Shown: piece after piece, positions 7,301 through 10,084 of the stretch | Position numbering within the stretch: the stretch's first letter is position 1 | Layout of the letters: each line of letters opens with the position of its first letter | Source: Baffinella frigidus | Taxonomy: Eukaryota; Cryptophyceae; Cryptomonadales; Baffinellaceae | Reading direction: 5' to 3' | NCBI GenBank assembly: GCA_026770585.1 | Contig: MU646521.1 | Span: 581,924-592,007, forward strand | DNA: 10,084 nt | Notes under the pieces: model-generated | Told to the model about the DNA's origin: nothing | The model's input: only the letters and a program-made list of their open reading frames with translations | Database searches by the model: none | Program-made: the position numbers and the translations under genes

Positions 7301-9726
7301 CCCCAAACCCAAACCCCGAAACACCGTGCCCCAAGCCCCAAAACCCAAACCTCAAACCCCACACCCCACACCCCAAGCCCCAAACCCTAAACACTAGCCA
7401 GGTTCTGGGTCACGGGGTTTACTCAACCCAAACCCAAACCCCTACACCCCGAACCAGGTCCTCGCGCTGAAGCCTCAATCCCTGAGCCCTAAACCCTAAC
7501 CCCTAACCCTAACCCCTAAACCCTAAACCCTAACCCCTAACCCCTAAACCCTAAACCCTAACCCCTAAACCCTAGACCCTAACCCCTGAACCCTAAACCC
7601 CAGACCCTAACCCCTAAACCCTAAACCCTAAACTCTCAACCCTAAACCCTAGACCCTAAACCCTAAACTCTGAACCCTAGAACAGGTTCTGGTAGACGGC
7701 TCTCAGGGCTTTAGGGGTTGGGTTTAAACCCTACGGATTTCTTTCGGGTCAAGGGTCTGTACCCTAAACCCTAAACCCTGTTGACCCTAAACCATAAACC
7801 CCAAATCAGGTACTCGAAGACAGGTCAGCGGCCATGGATATGGGGGATGCGCTCATTCCCGTCGATCTCGGAAAAGACAATAATGGAAACTTCACTACGG
7901 TGCAGCAACCCGAAACCCGAAACCCGAAACCCGAAACCCGAAACCCGGAACCCGAAACCCGAAACCTCGCCCTTTGAAGCCATCGGCTCCAATCTCTCAA
8001 CCTGAAACCTCCTAAACCCTAAAGCCGAAACCCGAAACCCGAAACCCGGAACCCGGAACCCGAAACCCGAAACCCCCTAACCCCTAAACCCCAAACCCCG
8101 ACCCCTAAACCCCAACCCCTGAACCCGCAACCCGCAACCCTAACCCCCAACCCCCAAACCCTAAAACCCTAAACGCAGGTTGCCATTGCCGCGGGATTCC
8201 TGCACACCTGCGCGGTCTTACCCCTAAACCCTAGACCCTAAACCTTGAACCCTAAACCCTAAACCACCCCTCAATCCTAGACCCTAAACCTTAAACCTTA
8301 AACCCTAAACCCTAAACCACCCCTCAATCCTAGACCCTAAACCTTCAACCTTAAACCCGAAACCCGAAACCCGAAACCCGAAACCCTCAACCCTAACATA
8401 CTGTGCAGATCCTTTCTGACGGGTACCTCAAGTGCTGGGGGCACAACAACCTCGGGCAGCTCGGGCAAGGCGACACGGAGACGCGCGGGAGACCCTTTCA
8501 TGGGGGTCCGACGATGGGGAACCGCCTTCCTACGATCCAGCTGGGGACAGGCAGGTGAGCTTCCGCATGCTTCACTGAAAACCTCAACCCCTGCGCTAGG
8601 AGGATTGTGACGCCGGCGGTCCGTCTATTGTTTGTACTGCAGATTTGGGCGCAGGGTTGAGATCCCTCGCACCTCCCTTGTGTCTGCCCATCTAAGCGAA
8701 AGTGACTTTCATTTGCATCTAAGCGAAAGTGACTTTCATTTGCGCCCCTAAATCCTAAACCCTAAACTGGGCAACTATCTTCCGCCCATCGTGCTCGGGG
8801 CGGAAAGGTGAAGCGTAGAGCGTTTAGGGTTTAGGGTTTAGGGGCGCAAATGAAAGCCACTTTCGCTTAGATGGGCAGACACAAGGGAGGTGCGAGTGAT
8901 CTCAACCCTGCCCCCAAATAGTCCACTGTATGCCGCCACATAGTCCACTGTGTGGCGGGACCCGTCGATGCCGACGGGCCTTTTTTCGCCGACGATGGGC
9001 AAAATACCTTTCCGCCCCAAGCTCGATGAGCGGAAGGTGGTTGCTTTCAGGGTTGAGGGTTTAGTGGGAGGGCTAGGAGGGATTATGCGCCCGGTGGTCC
9101 GTCTATTGTTTGTACTGCGGATCCCAGGCCACTTTGGGAGGGAGGTCCGTGGTAGGGGCGCAAATGAAAGTCATTGTCGCTTAGATGGGCAGACAAAAGG
9201 GAGGTGCGCCCTAAACCCTGCGCCCTAAACCCTGAACCCCAGACCCTGAACCCTAAACCCTGGGGGGGTCCTTTTAGTCACCGTATGCTTCACTAAAACT
9301 CCTAAACCCTGAATCCTGTACCCTAACCCCCAAAACCTAAACCCTAAACCCTTAACCCTAAACCCTAAACCCTAAACCCTAAACCCCGACCCTGAACCCT
9401 AAACCCTAAACCCTTACCTTTATATCCTAAACTCTCGACCCTAAACCCTAAACTCTAAACCACAATCCCCAAACTCTCGACTGTAAACCCTAAACCCTAA
9501 ACCCTAGACCCTAAACCCTAAACCCTAAACCCTAAACCCTAAACCCTAACCTCCAAACCCTATTCCCTGAACCCTAAACCCTAAACCCTAAAACCCAAAC
9601 CCCAACCCCCAAACCCCAAACCCCAAACGCAAACCCGAAACCAGGACGGTGGTGGCGGTATCGGCAGGGAATCACCACACGTGCGCGATCTCGGACATCA
9701 AGACCCTCAAATGCTGGGGCTCCAAC
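4096..9726 (+). CDS. RCC1-repeat (alpha-tubulin suppressor ATS1-like) protein, spliced, 3' end outside window
   Basis: Nine exons join in one open frame of 284 codons: 4096-4326, 5090-5149, 5624-5677, 6471-6539, 7205-7288, 7810-7899, 8179-8214, 8409-8554, 9645-9726. All introns are GT-AG; all are phase 0 except the eighth (phase 2). The product has an N-terminal hydrophobic segment (residues about 24-38) and then RCC1 repeats: VIAIAAG...DHTC...GGAVRCWGTN, AVAIATGTKYTCAVL-DNGQVKCWG, VAIAAGFLHTCA-ILSDGYLKCWG and VVAVSAGNHHTCAI...LKCWGSN. Repeats 2 and 3 have the linker typical of the family (MGDALIPVDLG, MGNRLPTIQLGTG). RCC1 repeats build seven-bladed beta-propellers used as protein-interaction platforms, some as exchange factors. 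The substrate here is unknown. A complete propeller needs about seven repeats, so roughly half the domain lies downstream. The family assignment is strong; the exact ends of exon 1 and the small exons need transcript evidence. Confidence 0.85.
4327..5089 (+). other. Intron 1 with hairpin cluster and exon relic
   Basis: This 763-base intron (by the proposed splice sites) has no telomere-like repeats. At about 4590-4740 it holds a CCTACGG-rich cluster with stems such as TCGTAGGA/TCCTACGA at 4673-4700. At about 4747-4800 it holds a decayed copy of the exon-2 acceptor and start. The remainder shows nothing recognisable. Confidence 0.5.
4747..4800 (+). pseudogene. Decayed duplicate of exon 2 start and its acceptor
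   Basis: GGTCCGCAGGGAGGGGCTGT at 4749-4768 matches the exon-2 boundary at 5081-5100 (GGTCCGCAGGGAGGGGCGGT), and the likeness continues through GGTGCTGG and GAACCA. In frame it reads GGAVWCWCEPSATRC and reaches a stop at TAA shortly after. The CWG core is damaged (CWC) and no clear donor follows, so it is probably an exon relic. Confidence 0.6.
5090..5149 (+). CDS. RCC1-repeat gene exon 2 (20 codons)
   Basis: After acceptor GTCCGCAG the frame reads GGAVRCWGTNANGELGQSNQ and stops at donor CAG|GTCACC. This is the CWGxNxxGxLGQ core of RCC1 repeat 1, completing the HTC half in exon 1. The end of this exon is copied twice more inside intron 2, so alternative donors exist at 5295 and 5458. Confidence 0.85.
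5140..5592 (+). repeat. Three-unit tandem foldback array across the exon 2 / intron 2 boundary
   Basis: Units at about 5140-5284, 5285-5447 and 5448-5592 each start with a version of GAGCAACCAGGTCAC, continue with CTGATTAnAATCGGGCTCGCCATA and end TTTATGGCGAGCCGAGTTTT. In each unit the GGCTCGCCATA and TATGGCGAGCC ends are complementary (for example 5177-5187 with 5261-5271), so each is a foldback. Inside are shorter iterations of CGCCATAAT...ATTTTAGT. The array is AT-richer than the exons. It carries three copies of the exon-2 donor region. Confidence 0.72.
5624..5677 (+). CDS. RCC1-repeat gene exon 3 (18 codons)
   Basis: A telomere-like run ends in AAACCAG, which serves as the acceptor. The exon encodes DTLGNAVGGIAWNYPLDA, which fits the loop between GQLGxGDT and the LPxVDLG strand of RCC1 repeats. 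The donor is GCG|GTCAGC, a weak match to the usual GTRAGT. The match is looser than for the neighbouring exons, but length, phase and position all fit. Confidence 0.7.
5678..6120 (+). other. First part of intron 3, no recognised element
   Basis: This sequence is more AT-rich, with poly-T and poly-A tracts and a short AACCGCTAGCCGGTT palindrome near 6026-6040. Overlapping frames on both strands at 5706-6061 have no recognisable domain. From 6056 it resembles the AAGTTGAC module again (CTCGGGTTGAC, AAAAGTTGACGAG). Confidence 0.4.
6121..6448. repeat. Large foldback, 118-bp arms, 92-base loop, in intron 3
   Basis: Arms 6121-6238 and 6331-6448 match with about six mismatches in 118 (about 95 percent). 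The arms run from GGATTGACTTGCGG to GACGGACTATTCGTAAGTTG. The left arm and loop contain the AAGTTGAC module (6197-6283) found at 511 and 9781. The right end is 22 bases from the exon-4 acceptor, so the pre-mRNA would carry a very stable hairpin next to the 3' splice site. Confidence 0.85.
6197..6283 (+). repeat. AAGTTGAC / GTCAACTTTGGAGCG module, copy 2
   Basis: CTAGCTCTGCATCACTCG, GACTATTCGTAAGTTGACAT, GCTGTGTTCG and CCGTCAACTTTGGAGCGG run in the same order as the copy at 9781-9866. It spans the left-arm end and the loop of the large foldback. Confidence 0.7.
6471..6539 (+). CDS. RCC1-repeat gene exon 4 (23 codons)
   Basis: The acceptor ACCGCAG lies 22 bases after the end of a 118-bp-arm palindrome. 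The exon reads VKLGAGRTAVAIATG then TKYTCAVL: the last strand of repeat 1 and the first half of repeat 2 (AxxIxxGxxxTCAVL). The donor is CTT|GTGCGT. It joins directly to DNGQVKCWG in exon 5. Confidence 0.87.
6540..7204 (+). repeat. Intron 4: telomere-like blocks around a dispersed repeat
   Basis: Telomere-like runs at about 6554-6655, 6702-6750 and 6960-7200 mix CCCTAAA, CCCTGAA, CCCTCAA and CCCTACA units. C homopolymers of 10 to 13 lie at about 6665-6677 and 6771-6780. The middle (6789-6945) is the second copy of the CCTACGG-rich repeat. Frames on the minus strand here are repeat translations. Confidence 0.7.
6789..6945 (+). repeat. CCTACGG-rich dispersed repeat, copy 2
   Basis: Aligns with 1651-1802, including AGGACCCTACGGTAGG, CAACCCGTAGGGACATAGGA, GGTTCCTACGGATAAGGTAA and CTTCGTAGAAAGCTGTGTG. 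One copy is intergenic and the other intronic, so this family moves or is copied independently of the gene. Confidence 0.7.
7205..7288 (+). CDS. RCC1-repeat gene exon 5 (28 codons)
   Basis: After acceptor GATTCAG the frame reads DNGQVKCWGFNGQGQIGSD and then MLEFSIGDG, ending at donor GGG|GTAAAC. This is the textbook CWGxNxxGQxG strand of RCC1 repeat 2. The stretch after GQIGSD is about five residues longer than in most family members. Confidence 0.87.
7289..7809 (+). repeat. Intron 5: telomere-like repeats with repeated CAGGTNCT junctions
   Basis: The intron starts with CCCCAAA-type units, then has a long mixed CCCTAAA/CCCCTAA block at about 7485-7680. Three short non-repeat islands each begin CAGGTNCTSG (7399, 7455, 7683), like the real exon-6 acceptor at 7807. 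They may be degenerate exon or acceptor copies. Confidence 0.65.
7810..7899 (+). CDS. RCC1-repeat gene exon 6 (30 codons)
   Basis: Acceptor AAATCAG is followed by VLEDRSAAMDMGDALIPVDLG and KDNNGNFTT, ending at donor ACG|GTGCAG. MGDALxPVDLG is a signature of the ATS1-like subgroup between repeat cores. A CCCGAAA repeat block starts almost immediately after the donor. A reading frame that continues through this block is repeat read-through and not coding. Confidence 0.83.
7900..8178 (+). repeat. Intron 6: CCCGAAA-type telomere-like blocks
   Basis: Homogeneous CCCGAAA units occupy about 7909-7967 and 8024-8077, each interrupted by one or two CCCGGAA units. They are followed by CCCCTAAA and CCCTAAA units up to the acceptor. 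The variant differs from the CCCTAAA of introns 4, 5 and 8. Confidence 0.7.
8179..8214 (+). CDS. RCC1-repeat gene exon 7, 36-base micro-exon
   Basis: Acceptor ACGCAG is followed by VAIAAGFLHTCA and donor GCG|GTCTTA. This is the AxAAGxxHTCA strand that opens RCC1 repeat 3. Joined to exon 8 it gives HTCA-ILSDG, an uninterrupted family consensus. The exon is only 12 codons long and is flanked on both sides by telomere-like repeats. Confidence 0.82.
8215..8408 (+). repeat. Intron 7: telomere-like repeats with an internal duplication
   Basis: CCCTAAACCACCCCTCAATC followed by CTAGACCCTAAACCTT occurs twice (about 8256-8292 and 8307-8344). A CCCGAAA block at about 8353-8385 resembles intron 6. The acceptor ACTGTGCAG follows after a short unique stretch. 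Confidence 0.65.
8409..8554 (+). CDS. RCC1-repeat gene exon 8 (longest internal exon)
   Basis: After acceptor TGTGCAG the frame reads ILSDGYLKCWGHNNLGQLG then QGDTETRGRP, and ends ...MGNRLPTIQLGTG plus two bases AG at donor GTGAGC. It carries nearly all of RCC1 repeat 3, including CWG, GQLG, GDT and the LPxxxLGTG strand. The split codon AG+G with exon 9 gives arginine, completing LGTGRT, which confirms the phase-2 junction. Confidence 0.9.
8643..8919. repeat. Inverted repeat containing a 27-bp tandem duplication
   Basis: The left arm (8643-8766) and right arm (8822-8919) are complementary from ATTTGGGC to the telomere-like CCTAAACCCTAAAC end. The left arm contains ATCTAAGCGAAAGTGACTTT plus CATTTGC twice in tandem (8690-8716 and 8717-8743), while the right arm has a single copy. 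The loop holds TTCCGCCC...GGGGCGGAA, whose inverted relative is at about 9003-9044. Confidence 0.75.
8919..8978. repeat. Small hairpins and a short direct repeat
   Basis: ATAGTCCACTGT is repeated at 8919-8930 and 8940-8951. CCGCCACA...TGTGGCGG forms a stem at about 8933-8957, and CCCGTCG/CGACGGG another at 8961-8978. These lie inside intron 8. Confidence 0.5.
9645..9726 (+). CDS. RCC1-repeat gene exon 9
   Basis: Acceptor AAACCAG is followed by one base that completes the split arginine codon, then TVVAVSAGNHHTCAISD and IKTLKCWGSN, ending at donor AAC|GTAAGA, the best donor match in the gene. It opens RCC1 repeat 4. The expected continuation (GQLGxGDT) is not visible in the remaining 358 bases, so the next exon lies beyond the window. 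Confidence 0.88.
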
Positions 9727-10046
9727 GTAAGACCGAACCCCTGCTTCCAGGGTTTAGGGTTTAGAGCTGAGGTGGCGAGCCTAGCTCTGCCTCACTCGGG
9801 TTGACCGACTATTCTCAAGCTGACATGCTGGGTGTTCGGTCCGAATACGTCAACTTTGGGGCGAAAACCCCCTCACCAAATTGAGTGTCTGGATATCTTT
9901 GATCGCATTCTGTGTGGTCCCACCAATGAACCCTGCACCCTGAACCCCGAACCCTGGGGGGGTTCCTTCCTTTTGCTCAACAATCGATTTTTGAGCTGCC
10001 GCTCGAAGGCCCCTATACAGTATCTACTTGAGATTTATAGTTTTGT
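9727..10046 (+). other. Start of intron 9 with repeat module
   Basis: After donor GTAAGA there are two G-rich GGGTTTA units, opposite in orientation to the repeats of introns 4-8, then the module at 9781-9866 and a short CCCTGAA run near 9929-9955. No further RCC1 exon is visible. Confidence 0.5.
9781..9866 (+). repeat. AAGTTGAC / GTCAACTTTGGAGCG module, copy 3
   Basis: CTAGCTCTGCCTCACTCGGG, GACTATTCTCAAGCTGACAT, GCTGGGTG and CGTCAACTTTGGGGCGA follow the same order as 6197-6283. Here no long inverted arm accompanies it. Confidence 0.7.
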
Positions 10047-10084
10047 TTATATGTATGTATATATGTATATATATATATATATAT
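10047..10084. repeat. TATG/TA microsatellite at the right edge
   Basis: TTATATGTATGTATATATG followed by (AT)n reaches the end of the window, so its full length is not known. Confidence 0.85.

Larger units (their letters stand above)
8555..9644 (+). repeat. Intron 8: duplicated and inverted segments plus telomere-like tail
   Basis: This is the largest intron (1090 bases). Direct repeats include GGTCCGTCTATTGTTTGTAC at about 8618-8637 and 9097-9116 with their flanks, and ATGCTTCACT(G)AAAAC near 8567 and 9286. Positions 8643-8766 are inverted at 8822-8919. A third AGCGAAAGTGACTTTCATTTGC-type piece (inverted) lies at about 9155-9210. Degenerate CCCTAAA repeats fill about 9206-9260 and 9300-9640. 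Confidence 0.7.

Noticed and set aside
7485-7680. Dense CCCTAAA-type block as a true chromosome end
   Set aside because: It is short, degenerate and mixed in unit type, and lies between two exons of one gene.
7781-8005. Plus-strand frame with a repeated NPKPETR pattern, and its minus-strand partner
   Set aside because: The pattern is a translation of CCCGAAA repeats in the wrong frame across exon 6 and intron 6.
8961-8986. Stem CCCGTCG/CGACGGG followed by TTTTTT, like a bacterial terminator
   Set aside because: It lies inside an intron of a spliced eukaryotic gene and is one of several small stems in a duplicated region.

Overview
This is a eukaryotic nuclear sequence. It has a spliced gene with canonical GT-AG introns, telomere-like CCCTAAA units scattered through those introns, and many foldback (inverted-repeat) elements. 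There is no bacterial gene packing, operon or ribosome-binding-site pattern. The seven-base CCCTAAA/TTTAGGG unit is the type known from plants, many green algae and several other algal lineages. Together with the short exons and a family often found in large numbers in algae, this suggests a unicellular alga. A prasinophyte-like green alga is a guess from general knowledge and was not tested.

Layout. Positions 1 to about 3040 hold no gene I can support. They are a patchwork of repeats: a short transposon-like foldback (111-232), a composite three-stem palindrome (688-967), a pair of related foldbacks (790-941 and 2269-2420), a 69-bp inverted repeat of telomere-like sequence (1112-1180 with 1910-1978), four copies of a 'CTCTCTTGCTGCTCCCTGCCACCAG' type module, a dispersed repeat at 1651-1802, and another foldback at 2895-3034. 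Positions 3040-4095 hold a tandem duplication, a repeated palindromic 13-mer and the presumed 5' flank of the gene.

The main content is one plus-strand gene, reconstructed here from nine exons between 4096 and 9726 (852 coding bases, 284 codons, open throughout) and continuing past the window. It encodes an RCC1-repeat protein of the alpha-tubulin-suppressor (ATS1-like) type, with the first three beta-propeller repeats, the start of a fourth, and a probable N-terminal signal peptide. Only exon 1 forms a conventional open frame. The other exons are 36 to 146 bases long and lie among repeats, so simple ORF calling misses them. Each exon join is supported by restoring the family pattern, for example HTCA then xLxDGxLKCWGxNxxGQLGxGDT and then LGTGRT.

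The introns carry the unusual material. Intron 1 has hairpins and a decayed second copy of the exon-2 start. Intron 2 is a three-unit tandem array of a foldback that carries its own copy of the 5' splice site. Intron 3 has a 118-bp-arm palindrome ending 22 bases before its acceptor. Introns 4 to 8 are largely degenerate telomere-like repeats, nearly always C-rich on the sense strand. Intron 8 also has a further inverted repeat. A dispersed module containing AAGTTGAC and GTCAACTTTGGAGCG links the intergenic and intronic foldbacks (511-566, 6197-6283, 9781-9866), so the same repeat family has spread inside and outside the gene.
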